Assembly (NCBI RefSeq): GCF_002161765.1
Contig: NZ_NFIN01000003.1
Location: forward strand, 124,001 to 188,000
Reading direction: 5' to 3'
DNA length: 64,000 nucleotides
DNA from: Bacteroides sp. An322
Lineage (GTDB): Bacteria; Bacteroidota; Bacteroidia; Bacteroidales; Bacteroidaceae
The notes beneath the pieces are model-generated. The model was given only the letters and a program-made list of their open reading frames with translations, was not told the origin of the DNA and searched no databases. Of this stretch, positions 15,893 to 24,476 are shown in pieces; the stretch's first letter is position 1, and each line of letters begins with the position of its first letter. The position numbers and the translations under genes were made by a program.

Positions 15893-16924
15893 TTACTGTT
15901 TGGATAACCTTCGCAGCAGATTCTGGTTTAATTGCAGCAATTTCTTATGCTTTTCCGCTATGGTGGAAGCCAAGGGCTTGGTGCCAAAAAAATCGGTGAA
16001 ATGTTGCAATACGCTGAAAGGTTCTTCCGAAGTCAGTCTTTTCTCTGGAGCGATTACTTTTAATCCCCGGTGCACGACTTCTACAACCAAATCCTTGCCG
16101 CCTATCATCGGGTCTCCATCGAAATGAAAGACTCCTTCGTTGCGGCGGTGAATCGTGATTTTTTTCTCTTTCATTGTCTTGATACGGCTGTTTTGGTCTA
16201 ATGTCTTGTTAAATAATTGGAATGATAGGGCAGGCACGTCAAGCACGGTAAACGGTTCTAGAATGGTAATGTCCATCATACCGTCGGTCAATGAGGCTTG
16301 AGGAGCGATGTATGCATTGTTCCCATATTGCGAAGCATTTGCACACGCAATGAGAAATGCTTTATAACGCACGGTTCCCAGTTCGTTCTCTATTTCGTAT
16401 GTCTCCGGGCGGTAAGTAAGGCTTTCGTGTAAGGTGTTTTCTAAATAAGTAAGGGGACCTCGCTTCCCGGAATCTGCAAACTTCAGGCTGACAAAAGCGT
16501 CAAATCCGACTCCGCATGTACAGAAAAAAGGGTGTTGGTCAATGATGCCATAATCTATGGTTTTTATAAAACCGCGGTTTAATGTTTCGATAGCGCTTCG
16601 TGCGTTCATGGGGATATGCAAATGGCGTGCTAAGCCATTTCCTGAGCCGCAGGGGATAATCCCTAGTGCTGTATCTGTATGAATCAGCGCGCGCCCTATT
16701 TCATTAATAGTCCCGTCTCCGCCAATAGCGACCACAATGTCGGTTTTTGCTTCGGCTGCTTGCCGGGCAATTTCTGTGGCGTGTCCTGCATATTCGGTTT
16801 GGCGGACTGTATAGTCGTATTGGTCACGGTCTATTCCTTTATCTATTAAATGCAAGATAAATTCTTTGCTGTGAGTGCCAGATATCGGGTTGACTATAAA
16901 TATGATATGTTTCTTTGAATTCAT
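15893..16924 (-). CDS. Diacylglycerol/lipid kinase family protein
   Basis: 343 residues. VNPISGTHSK at about 11-20 and IGGDGTINEIGRAL (about 66-79) form the nucleotide site of the DAGK catalytic domain, and PCGSGNGLARHL (about 96-107) the third block; the C-terminal beta domain contains HFDGDP. YegS/BmrU/DgkB-type enzymes phosphorylate diacylglycerol, phosphatidylglycerol or sphingoid lipids. It is divergent from serine palmitoyltransferase, so a role in sphingolipid or ceramide phosphorylation is a reasonable guess. Confidence 0.85.
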   Translation of the reverse strand: MNSKKHIIFIVNPISGTHSKEFILHLIDKGIDRDQYDYTVRQTEYAGHATEIARQAAEAKTDIVVAIGGDGTINEIGRALIHTDTALGIIPCGSGNGLARHLHIPMNARSAIETLNRGFIKTIDYGIIDQHPFFCTCGVGFDAFVSLKFADSGKRGPLTYLENTLHESLTYRPETYEIENELGTVRYKAFLIACANASQYGNNAYIAPQASLTDGMMDITILEPFTVLDVPALSFQLFNKTLDQNSRIKTMKEKKITIHRRNEGVFHFDGDPMIGGKDLVVEVVHRGLKVIAPEKRLTSEEPFSVLQHFTDFFGTKPLASTIAEKHKKLLQLNQNLLRRLSKQ

Positions 16925-17117
16925 GTTTGTTAAGAGTCAGTTTATTCATTTTATGGAGTTCCGCAATACTCTGCTTTGAATGTCGGATATTGCAGGTGCC
17001 CTTTAATTCTGAAACAAAAGTAAGATTAATTTGTTTATGATTGGTATATTTTTGTAGAGAATTGACAGATGAAACATTTTTTTTGCCACAATGGCTCATT
17101 TAAATTATTAAAATTAT

Positions 17118-17125
17118 TATCTTTG
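17118..17125 (+). promoter_or_regulatory. -7 element for serine palmitoyltransferase
   Basis: TATCTTTG lies about 88 bases before the ATG, in an AT-rich stretch. The -33 position does not match well. The rest of the 16925-17213 gap holds a possible minus-strand -7 (TACTTTTG, 17015-17022) for the lipid kinase. Confidence 0.55.
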
Positions 17126-17213
17126 CACGTTCTTTTATAAATTTGCCGGTGAGGTCCGGTTATGTGGTAATAAATAAATGTGAATCATAGGATTTGCTAA
17201 ATAACAAGAAAAT

Positions 17214-18401
17214 ATGGGATTATTACAAGACAAGCTGAGTAAATACAGAACGCCTCAGATGTTTATGGAACGAGGTGTTTACCCTTATTTCCGTGAGATT
17301 GACAGTGCTCAAAACACCGAAGTGATGATGGATGGGCGGAAAGTCTTAATGTTCGGCTCAAACTCGTATATGGGGTTGACCTACGATGAGCGTATCATTA
17401 ATGCGGCTATTGCAGCTACCCGCAAATACGGTACGGGATGTGCCGGTTCGCGTTTGTTGAACGGGACATTGGATATCCATGTGAAATTGGAAAAGGAACT
17501 GGCTGAATTTGTAGGAAAAGATGAAGCATTATGTTTCTCTACCGGATTTACCGTAAACGAAGGAGTTATTCCTCAACTGGTAGGACGGGGAGATTATATT
17601 ATATGTGATGACCGCGACCATGCTTCGATTGTGGACGGTCGCCGGCTTTCGTTCGCTACACAATTGAAATACAAGCATAATGATATGGACGCTTTGGAAA
17701 AGGAACTCCAAAAGTGCGAGCCTGATGCCATTAAGCTGATTATCGTGGATAGCGTGTTCTCAATGGAAGGTGATTTGGCTAATTTGCCAGAGATTGTCCG
17801 CTTGAAAAAGAAATACAATGCAACCGTTTATGTGGATGAAGCTCATGGATTGGGCGTCTTCGGAAGAAACGGACGGGGCGTGTGCGATTATTTTGGCGTG
17901 ACGGAAGATGTCGACTTGATTATGGGTACTTTCAGCAAGTCGTTGGCGTCGATTGGCGGATTCGTTGCAGCCGATAAAGATGTGATTAATTGGTTGCGCC
18001 ATAATGCACGTTCGTATATTTTCCAGGCAAGCAATACGCCTGCAGCTACAGCAGCCGCCATAGAAGCGCTTCATATATTCCAGGAAGAGCCCGAACGTCA
18101 GGAAAATCTGTGGAAGATAACAAATTACGCATTGAAGAGTTTCCGCGAAGCAGGTTTTGAAATCGGCGAAACGGCAAGTCCGATTATTCCGTTGTATGTG
18201 CGTGATACAGACAAAACATTCGAAGTGACTAAGTTGGCTTTTGATGAAGGTGTGTTTATCAATCCGGTTATCCCGCCTGCATGTGCTCCGCAGGATACGT
18301 TGGTGCGTTTTGCGTTGATGGCTACGCATACAAAAGAGCAAGTGGATTTTGCTATTGATAAATTGATAAAATGCTTTAAGCAATTGCATATCCTGAAATA
18401 A
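17214..18401 (+). CDS. spt: Serine palmitoyltransferase
   Basis: 395 residues, a full-length alpha-oxoamine synthase (PLP fold type I). It condenses serine with a fatty acyl thioester to 3-ketosphinganine, the first step of sphingolipid synthesis, a hallmark of Bacteroidota. Visible features are FGSNSYMGL, His136 in DHASIVDG stacking on PLP, Asp208/His211 in VDEAHGLG, and the PLP lysine K242 in GTFSKSLASIGG. The related KBL and BioF enzymes share these, but the N-terminus (MGLLQDKLSKYRTP) and absence of a glycine-type signature fit the Bacteroides SPT group. Six bases before the next gene. Confidence 0.9.
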   Translation: MGLLQDKLSKYRTPQMFMERGVYPYFREIDSAQNTEVMMDGRKVLMFGSNSYMGLTYDERIINAAIAATRKYGTGCAGSRLLNGTLDIHVKLEKELAEFVGKDEALCFSTGFTVNEGVIPQLVGRGDYIICDDRDHASIVDGRRLSFATQLKYKHNDMDALEKELQKCEPDAIKLIIVDSVFSMEGDLANLPEIVRLKKKYNATVYVDEAHGLGVFGRNGRGVCDYFGVTEDVDLIMGTFSKSLASIGGFVAADKDVINWLRHNARSYIFQASNTPAATAAAIEALHIFQEEPERQENLWKITNYALKSFREAGFEIGETASPIIPLYVRDTDKTFEVTKLAFDEGVFINPVIPPACAPQDTLVRFALMATHTKEQVDFAIDKLIKCFKQLHILK

Positions 18402-18407
18402 CGGTTT

Positions 18408-18938
18408 ATGATACTGAATGAAAGAGACAGCCGGCATGACCAAGTGCTGCAAATTGCTCAACAAATGATGATTGCCGCACGCACGGCACCGAAAGGGAAG
18501 GGAGTGGATATCATTGAAGTGGCAATGGTAACCGAAAGCAATATCCGCATCTTGTCGGATACAATGAAACAGATGTACGAAGAAAACGGTTTTAAGTTTT
18601 TCTTGCGTGATGCGGAAAATATTCTGAATGCAGAATGCATTGTATTAATAGGTACGCGCGAACACCCTCAAGGATTGAATTGCGGGCATTGTGGTTTCGA
18701 TGCTTGTGACGCACGTGAAGAAGGGGTTCCTTGTGCGATTAACAGTGTGGATGTAGGAATAGCTATCGGTTCGGCTTGTTCTGTAGCTGCAGACCATCGG
18801 GTTGATACCCGTGTGATGTTCTCTGCAGGGCTGGCAGCTCAGCAATTAGATTGGTTAGACGGGTGTAAGCAAGTGTATGCCATACCCGTCAGTGCGTCTT
18901 CTAAAAATCCGTTTTTCGACCGGAAACCCAAAGAGTGA
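18408..18938 (+). CDS. DUF2148 ferredoxin-domain protein
   Basis: 176 residues. The cysteine cluster GLNCGHCGFDACDAREEGVPC (positions about 85-105, four cysteines) would bind an iron-sulfur cluster; a second conserved block is AIGSACSVAADHRVDTR. This is the DUF2148 family, of unknown biochemical role. Six bases downstream of spt, so co-transcribed. Confidence 0.85.
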   Translation: MILNERDSRHDQVLQIAQQMMIAARTAPKGKGVDIIEVAMVTESNIRILSDTMKQMYEENGFKFFLRDAENILNAECIVLIGTREHPQGLNCGHCGFDACDAREEGVPCAINSVDVGIAIGSACSVAADHRVDTRVMFSAGLAAQQLDWLDGCKQVYAIPVSASSKNPFFDRKPKE

Positions 18939-18959
18939 TTTAAGGCAGTCTTTGGGTTT
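18924..18959. terminator. Bidirectional terminator
   Basis: A perfect 11-bp inverted repeat AAACCCAAAGA/TCTTTGGGTTT (18924-18934 and 18949-18959) brackets the stop codon of the DUF2148 gene and lies between convergent genes. Confidence 0.7.
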
Positions 18960-18968
18960 GCGAAGCAA

Positions 18969-19772
18969 CTAAATGAATTTTTCTACTGCATAGGCTACGC
19001 CGTCTTCGTCATTAGATAACGTGATGAAGTCGGCGTTTTCGCGTACTACCGGTTGCGCATTTGCCATGGCTATGCCTAAGCCTGCATACTGAATCATCGA
19101 CAAGTCGTTGAATCCGTCGCCGATAGCAATCATTTCTTCTTTGCTCAGCCCGATTTCTTTTAGCAGTACAGATAAAGACTGGGCTTTATCAATGCCTTTG
19201 GGTACCAGTTCCAGGAAATACGGCTCAGAGCGGAATACCCCCATTTTGTCTTTCAGTTGCCCGTACATTTCTTTTTCTAAAACAGCCAAGCGGTCCGGCT
19301 CTCCTACTATCAGGCATTTGGTAATGGGGCGGGGGATAGCTTCCAGGAAATTATCCACTTTCTTTATTTTCATTACGTTCAGCAACGCTTCTTTCAGTAC
19401 GTATTCGTCATCGGGCGATTCGGTCAATACAAATTCATGGTCGTAAGTGACGATGGCAAAATTGTTTTCTTTGGCACACTTATATAAATAAGGTAAAACG
19501 TCGTCGTCCAGCCATTTCTTATACATCAACTCTCCGGTTTTCCAGTCGATAATTTCGCCGCCGTTATACGAAAGGATATATCCTTCGTAGCGGTCAAGTT
19601 CCAATGCATTGGCAAGCGGGGCTACGCCGTATGTAGGCCGTCCGGATGCCAGCACTATTTTTACACCTTGTTTTTGTGCTTCTATTAAAGTAGCGCGTGT
19701 ATGGTCGGTTATTTTCTTTTTCGAGTTGGTCAGTGTGCCGTCTAAGTCAAGCACGAGTAACTTGTATTTCAT
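18969..19772 (-). CDS. Cof-type HAD-superfamily phosphatase
   Basis: 267 residues. The nucleophile motif DLDGTL is at 9-14; motif III lysine lies in GIDKAQSLSVLL and motif IV is GDGFNDLSM. The long C2-type cap between motifs marks the Cof/YidA subfamily, which dephosphorylates sugar phosphates, FMN or PLP. Substrate unknown. A well-formed promoter lies directly upstream. Confidence 0.92.
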   Translation of the reverse strand: MKYKLLVLDLDGTLTNSKKKITDHTRATLIEAQKQGVKIVLASGRPTYGVAPLANALELDRYEGYILSYNGGEIIDWKTGELMYKKWLDDDVLPYLYKCAKENNFAIVTYDHEFVLTESPDDEYVLKEALLNVMKIKKVDNFLEAIPRPITKCLIVGEPDRLAVLEKEMYGQLKDKMGVFRSEPYFLELVPKGIDKAQSLSVLLKEIGLSKEEMIAIGDGFNDLSMIQYAGLGIAMANAQPVVRENADFITLSNDEDGVAYAVEKFI

Positions 19773-19802
19773 ATTTCAATTCTTCAAAAATTTATTTCGG
19801 GA

Positions 19803-19833
19803 CAAAGATACGCAATCCTTGGCAAAATAGCAA
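19803..19833 (-). promoter_or_regulatory. Promoter of HAD phosphatase gene
   Basis: Minus-strand TTGC (19830-19833) and TATCTTTG (19803-19810) with a 19-base spacer. Confidence 0.75.
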
Positions 19834-19869
19834 TGGATATGCCTAAATGTCATTCGGGTACTGCCAAAA

Positions 19870-20032
19870 ATGCATACGGGTTTGTAGGCTTACGAAGCTG
19901 GGTCTGATGGCTGATGAAGCAGGGTTCATCGGCAAACGAAGCAGGATTCATCAGAATAGGCATGTTGGATAGTTGCGTATTCCGGTTTGATGTAGCGGGT
20001 TATTTAAATTAATCAAGATAAAATTTTATCTT
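19870..20032. repeat. Dispersed repeat and palindrome upstream of truncated gene
   Basis: Bases 19870-19965 contain several imperfect inverted copies of GATGAA-GC/TTCATC, including the 15-mer GATGGCTGATGAAGC (19906-19920), which recurs at 45748-45762. At 20015-20032 lies a perfect 18-bp palindrome centred on AAAATTTT, 13 bases before the next start codon. No promoter is convincing in this 272-bp gap. Confidence 0.6.
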
Positions 20033-20044
20033 CAAAAACAAGGT

Positions 20045-22165
20045 ATGAACGGCGTGCATTGGGGCGACGAGAAAACTTTATCGACTACGGGGCAAAGTTT
20101 CTATGCGTTTTATCCATTAGCGACCGGTAGGGATGGTTCACAAGCTTCTACTCCCATAGAGGGGTTGGTTACAGATACGAAAGTAACTGCTACAATCCCC
20201 GTGGCACAGGAAAGAGGAGAACTTTTGACTTCTGGTAATACGCCTGCAATAACCGATCCGAATTGGAAAATCATTGCTCCTAATATGACGTATGCCATGA
20301 TGGCTGGTACCGGCAAATGGACAAGCAACAATGAAACTGATAACGTAACCCTGAATTTCAAACCATTGGTTACAGTATTGGATGTAATTGTAAATGGACC
20401 GGAATCAAATAGTTACAGTGTTGCCCAAGTACTTGTACAAAGCAAAAATCAGCCGATAGTCGGAAGTTTTACTTACGATGTTGCAACAGGCGAATTCAGC
20501 GATATGCCTGCACAAGGGACAAGCCAGAACAGGACAGCATCGGTGGATTGTATGGTTCCCGATGAAAGCGGTGTTCCGACAGCTATAAAATTGGCTTCTG
20601 GAGAGAAATTGAATGTCAAGTTCTTTTTGCTCCCGAGAGATATTAAGGCTTCCGAATTGAGCGTATCCGTTGTGTTGTCAAACGGTCAGACGCTTACCAA
20701 AGACCTTGCTGATGAAAATGCTGAACATAATTTGGCTCAAGGAGAAATTGTCCGTGTATTTACTCCGAAACTGAATTCTGCCAATGTCAATAACTGGATG
20801 AGCCGCATTGGTGATGATGTGCTTTTTGCCTCTCAGCTTTCTATTCCTGGCACTAAACATTCTTTTACATATCGGACTTTTGGAAGTGAAAGCGGAGATT
20901 ATGATGCCGAACATGATATTATGCAATCATTCCAATCGATAGATATTGATAATCAGTTTGATGCGGGCATTCGTGCTTTTGATGTGAAAGTAAGTACAGG
21001 CTCAGGACAGGGCATCCAAATTTATTCAGGTACAGAAAATATTGAGCCTTTGAGTAATTTTTTGAATGCATTAAAATCGAAGTTGATGACAGCTTCAACG
21101 GAATGTGCTGTGGTTGCTATTAATTTTGTGGATTGGGGAGATAGTCAAAGCGAATGGTTGCGAAAACTATGTGCTGAAATAAATAATTGGAATAGCCGTC
21201 AAGGACAAAACAGTTATGGAGAACAATGGCTGCAACTTATTAATTCTCAAACAACTATGGGAGACATGCGTCAACGAATCGGTATTATTGTCCATTCGCC
21301 GGAAGCCAATCCGCGGGCGTATGATAACATAAGCATTATTGGAGGTTATAGCACCAGCGTACAAAATACAAGTTTGGTAAACTACAGTTTTGTAAGAGGG
21401 GATAATGTGTGGATTCAGAATTTGCTTCAAGTGAACAATCCGGAAATCAATGTTGGTACGCATAATGGGGCAGGATTGACACCTTATTTTATTACCGAAG
21501 CTGTAGGAAAAGGTGAAGCTACTTCCTATGATTTGATAGACACCAAATTGGATTTGATAGACCAATTACTGAATACAATCCGGCAGCAGGGAACAAGTAA
21601 CTTGTATGTGAATGACTTAGGTGGATTCTGTGTGGTAAACTACCGAGAATGGCAAGACGGCATATTCGGTGGTTCTTGGGTATCTAAGCCTGAAGAAAGT
21701 ACAGGGTCTGCTACTTACCACACATATAATGCTAGAAACATTTGGGGGGGATGGCAATGGAATGAAGATGGCAATGGTACTACCACCATTGACTATGCAA
21801 ACATCCCTGAAAAAACTGGTTATACCTACTATACAGAAAAAAGACCTACAGATAATCAAGCTCCTGCAAGTCCTGAAGCCTCACGAAATGCTACGTGGCT
21901 ATATGTAGATGCTACTAATTCCCAACGTGGGCAGGGAGGCAACAATGCTTTGCTTGCCGAAAAGATAAATCCGCAAGCTTTGACTAAAATTTATAATATG
22001 GTAGATGAAGGACGTGCTCCGCTGGGTGTAGTTTATATGAACTTTGCCGGTACGGATGAAGTAACTATGGGAGGACATCCATATAATGTATACGGTACTC
22101 AGTTGCCTGCTATCATTATATCCAATAATTTCAAGTTTGCTTTGGAAACGAAATCAGGAAATTAA
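20045..22165 (+). CDS. Fimbrillin-like/phospholipase C-like surface protein, 5'-truncated
   Basis: 706 residues. Residues 1-240 look like the later part of a fimbrillin (Mfa/FimA-type) beta-sandwich region: MNGVHWGD ... SFYAFYPLA is the block that normally lies well inside such proteins, and no signal peptide or lipobox precedes it. From about 262 on there is a PI-PLC-X-like domain: LSIPGTKHS (265-273) and QFDAGIRAFDVKV (304-316) align with LSIPGTHDS and the INGARVFDIR-type strand. The two catalytic histidines appear to be missing (Lys at 271; IYSG instead of YHG near 327). Probably a decayed or rearranged surface lipoprotein gene; it could still be translated. Confidence 0.7.
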   Translation: MNGVHWGDEKTLSTTGQSFYAFYPLATGRDGSQASTPIEGLVTDTKVTATIPVAQERGELLTSGNTPAITDPNWKIIAPNMTYAMMAGTGKWTSNNETDNVTLNFKPLVTVLDVIVNGPESNSYSVAQVLVQSKNQPIVGSFTYDVATGEFSDMPAQGTSQNRTASVDCMVPDESGVPTAIKLASGEKLNVKFFLLPRDIKASELSVSVVLSNGQTLTKDLADENAEHNLAQGEIVRVFTPKLNSANVNNWMSRIGDDVLFASQLSIPGTKHSFTYRTFGSESGDYDAEHDIMQSFQSIDIDNQFDAGIRAFDVKVSTGSGQGIQIYSGTENIEPLSNFLNALKSKLMTASTECAVVAINFVDWGDSQSEWLRKLCAEINNWNSRQGQNSYGEQWLQLINSQTTMGDMRQRIGIIVHSPEANPRAYDNISIIGGYSTSVQNTSLVNYSFVRGDNVWIQNLLQVNNPEINVGTHNGAGLTPYFITEAVGKGEATSYDLIDTKLDLIDQLLNTIRQQGTSNLYVNDLGGFCVVNYREWQDGIFGGSWVSKPEESTGSATYHTYNARNIWGGWQWNEDGNGTTTIDYANIPEKTGYTYYTEKRPTDNQAPASPEASRNATWLYVDATNSQRGQGGNNALLAEKINPQALTKIYNMVDEGRAPLGVVYMNFAGTDEVTMGGHPYNVYGTQLPAIIISNNFKFALETKSGN

Positions 22166-22187
22166 ACCTATAAACTGCTCATAAAGA

Positions 22188-22235
22188 GGGCACAGGGTGT
22201 TACATCGGGCTTGTATGTAACCCTTGTGCCCTTTT
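22188..22235 (+). terminator. Terminator of fimbrillin/PLC-like gene
   Basis: Arms 22188-22205 and 22215-22231 (GGGCACA.../...TGTGCCC) form a long stem with one bulge, followed by TTTTGT. Confidence 0.75.
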
Positions 22236-22360
22236 GTCTCATGGCTTTTCATTTATCAAATTTGAATGTCCGCATTTTACCAAATTACCTGTAGGGACAT
22301 CCATTTTAGCATTTTAAATGAAGGAGTCGTGCTTTTGCCATAAATGTTCTTTGTTATCCC

Positions 22361-22391
22361 TTGCAAATTCCTGTTTTTATTTGTATCTTAG
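22361..22391 (+). promoter_or_regulatory. Promoter of MgtC-like gene
   Basis: TTGC (22361-22364), 19-base spacer, TATCTTAG (22384-22391); the -7 box has one mismatch. Confidence 0.55.
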
Positions 22392-22424
22392 TCCATGTTT
22401 TCAGAAAGGCTAAAATAGAAGCGT

Positions 22425-23093
22425 ATGGATTTAGTATGGGATTTCGCCTTGCGTCTGTTTCTGGCAGGGGTAATGGGCATATTGATTGGACTGGAGCGCG
22501 AATACCGGGCTAAAGAGGCTGGGTATCGGACGCATTTTCTGGTGGCATTGGGAAGTGCATTGATGATGATTGTGTCGCAATATGGTTTTACGGCTGTATT
22601 GGAAACAGACTTGGTACGGCTCGACCCGAGCCGCATCGCCGCTCAGGTGGTGAGCGGAATCGGTTTTATCGGGGCAGGAACCATTATTTTACAGAAACAG
22701 ATTGTAAGAGGACTGACTACGGCGGCAGGCATTTGGGCAACTTCAGGCATCGGGCTGGCTATCGGTGCGGGCATGTATGGCATTGGGATAACGGCTACCA
22801 TTTTTGTGTTATTGGGGCTGGAAGCGTTGAGTTTCTTTTTTAAGAGTATAGGCTTGCGCAATATGATGGTCGAGTTTTCGGCACACGACAAGGAGGTGAT
22901 TAAGCGCGTTTCGGCTAAGTTTCATTCGAAAAATTACATTGTGGTGTCTTATGAGATGTCGGAAGCATATAGCGAAGGCATGCCCATTTACCATGTAAGC
23001 ATGGTCATTAAGGCGAAGCAGATGAACGAGGAGGGGCTGTTGTTGATGTTCATGCAGGAATTTCCTGACATTACGGTGACAAAAATAATTTGA
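22425..23093 (+). CDS. MgtC/SapB family membrane protein
   Basis: 222 residues. Four or five N-terminal membrane helices carry the family blocks GILIGLEREYRAKEAG-RTH, VSGIGFIGAGTI and RGLTTAAGIW (about 16-120), followed by a soluble C-terminal ACT-like domain (about 145-222). MgtC-type proteins modulate F-type ATPase or ion homeostasis under magnesium limitation; many environmental homologues have no known role. Single gene with its own promoter. Confidence 0.9.
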   Translation: MDLVWDFALRLFLAGVMGILIGLEREYRAKEAGYRTHFLVALGSALMMIVSQYGFTAVLETDLVRLDPSRIAAQVVSGIGFIGAGTIILQKQIVRGLTTAAGIWATSGIGLAIGAGMYGIGITATIFVLLGLEALSFFFKSIGLRNMMVEFSAHDKEVIKRVSAKFHSKNYIVVSYEMSEAYSEGMPIYHVSMVIKAKQMNEEGLLLMFMQEFPDITVTKII

Positions 23094-23128
23094 GCTTTTG
23101 AGTCTGATAACTCAAAAGCTCAACAATA

Positions 23129-23347
23129 TTATCCGATGAAGACATTGATAGTAAGGAAAATTCTGTCACCATGTTCATTAACATCAAAATCAATTTTGTC
23201 TTCACGTGCAAGCCAGCCTATTGCTGCATTCAAGTCTCTGTCGGTCAAGCCTGTGGCTGATTTCAGTTCTTCGTATTCCCAGTGCCGGTTGTCCTTCAAT
23301 TTTTCCCAGACAAGTCCGGCGTTTTCTCCAATTTGACTTTTGTTCAT
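23129..23347 (-). CDS. DUF2582 winged-helix protein
   Basis: 72 residues, entirely one winged helix-turn-helix: IGENAGLVWEKLKDNRHWEYEEL, then LTDRDLNAAIGWLARE as recognition helix, and a short beta wing. It matches the DUF2582 family of small archaeal/bacterial wHTH proteins. Probably binds DNA or partner protein. Convergent with the MgtC-like gene. Confidence 0.8.
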   Translation of the reverse strand: MNKSQIGENAGLVWEKLKDNRHWEYEELKSATGLTDRDLNAAIGWLAREDKIDFDVNEHGDRIFLTINVFIG

Positions 23348-23576
23348 TTTGTCCTTAGTTTAGGGTTGGTATTTAAAGGTATTAAAGCGTATAAGGCAAA
23401 GTAAGCAAAATTCCAGTAAACAGTCAACTTTTTCTTGTTGTTTTTTATCAAAACGGATGAATTTTCTTTTAATTGTTACATAATTGTTGTGTTAAGTTTG
23501 TTGTTTTATGCTCGGATATTAGATGAAAGATGTTTCAAAAGCGTGAAATTTATTCGTTTATTCCAGTGATTTTATA

Positions 23577-23584
23577 TACCTTTG
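23577..23584 (+). promoter_or_regulatory. -7 element for map
   Basis: TACCTTTG 26 bases before the map start; the -33 region (TCGT at 19 bases) is a weak match. The rest of 23348-23576 is AT-rich with no gene. Confidence 0.5.
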
Positions 23585-23609
23585 CCTATGTTTTTAAGAA
23601 ACATGAGAG

Positions 23610-24467
23610 ATGATAAAGAGAAATAAGGTAAACTGGAAGATTCCGAAAGGAGCCGAATTGACCGAACTGGATAAGAAAGTGCTTTATTTTCAGAATAAAG
23701 GGCATTTGGTTCCGACCCGTGAATTGATAAAGACTCCGGAACAAATAGAGGGCATCCGTCGGGCTGGCTTGCTGAATACGGCTGTGCTGGATAAAGTGGC
23801 GGAAAACATTAAAGAGGGCATGAGTACTGCCGAGATAGACAAGATTGTTTACGATTATACAACCAGCCATGGCGGTATTCCCGCATGTTTGGGCTATGAA
23901 GGTTTCCCCAAAAGTGTATGTACCTCTATCAATGAAGTGGTGTGTCACGGGATTCCTTCGGAAGAAGAAATATTGGAAGAGGGCGACATTATCAATGTAG
24001 ACTGTACGACGATAGTGGATGGTTATTATGCGGATGCGTCGCGCATGTTTATTATAGGCAAGACAACCCCAGAAAAGGAAAAGCTGGTACAGGTGGCACG
24101 TGAATGTATGGATATCGGTGCCGAGGCTGCCCAACCTTTCGGATTTGTGGGAGATATCGGACATGCAGTTGAGAAACATGCCAAGAAAAACGGCTTTTCG
24201 GTTGTGCGTGATTTATGCGGGCACGGAGTCGGGCTGGAATTCCATGAAGAACCGGACGTGTTGCATTACGGACGAAAAGGTACAGGCATGTTGCTGGTGC
24301 CGGGAATGGTCTTTACCATTGAGCCGATGATTAACATGGGAACATGGGAAGTATTTATAGATGAAGAAGACGGTTGGACGGTCGTAACGGAAGACGAGTT
24401 GCCTTCCGCACAATGGGAACATACGTATGTGATGACCGACAACGGTTTGGAAATATTGACGTATTAA
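23610..24467 (+). CDS. map: Methionine aminopeptidase, type I
   Basis: 285 residues. Removes the initiator methionine from new proteins. The pita-bread core has its metal ligands in VDCTTIVDGYYADASR (two Asp), GHGVGLEFHEEP (His) and MVFTIEPM and a late glutamate before the C-terminus. It has an N-terminal extension of about 40 residues (VNWKIPKGAEL onward) relative to E. coli MetAP, common in Bacteroidota. Nine bases upstream of tsaD. Confidence 0.95.
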   Translation: MIKRNKVNWKIPKGAELTELDKKVLYFQNKGHLVPTRELIKTPEQIEGIRRAGLLNTAVLDKVAENIKEGMSTAEIDKIVYDYTTSHGGIPACLGYEGFPKSVCTSINEVVCHGIPSEEEILEEGDIINVDCTTIVDGYYADASRMFIIGKTTPEKEKLVQVARECMDIGAEAAQPFGFVGDIGHAVEKHAKKNGFSVVRDLCGHGVGLEFHEEPDVLHYGRKGTGMLLVPGMVFTIEPMINMGTWEVFIDEEDGWTVVTEDELPSAQWEHTYVMTDNGLEILTY

Positions 24468-24476
24468 GATGGATAT

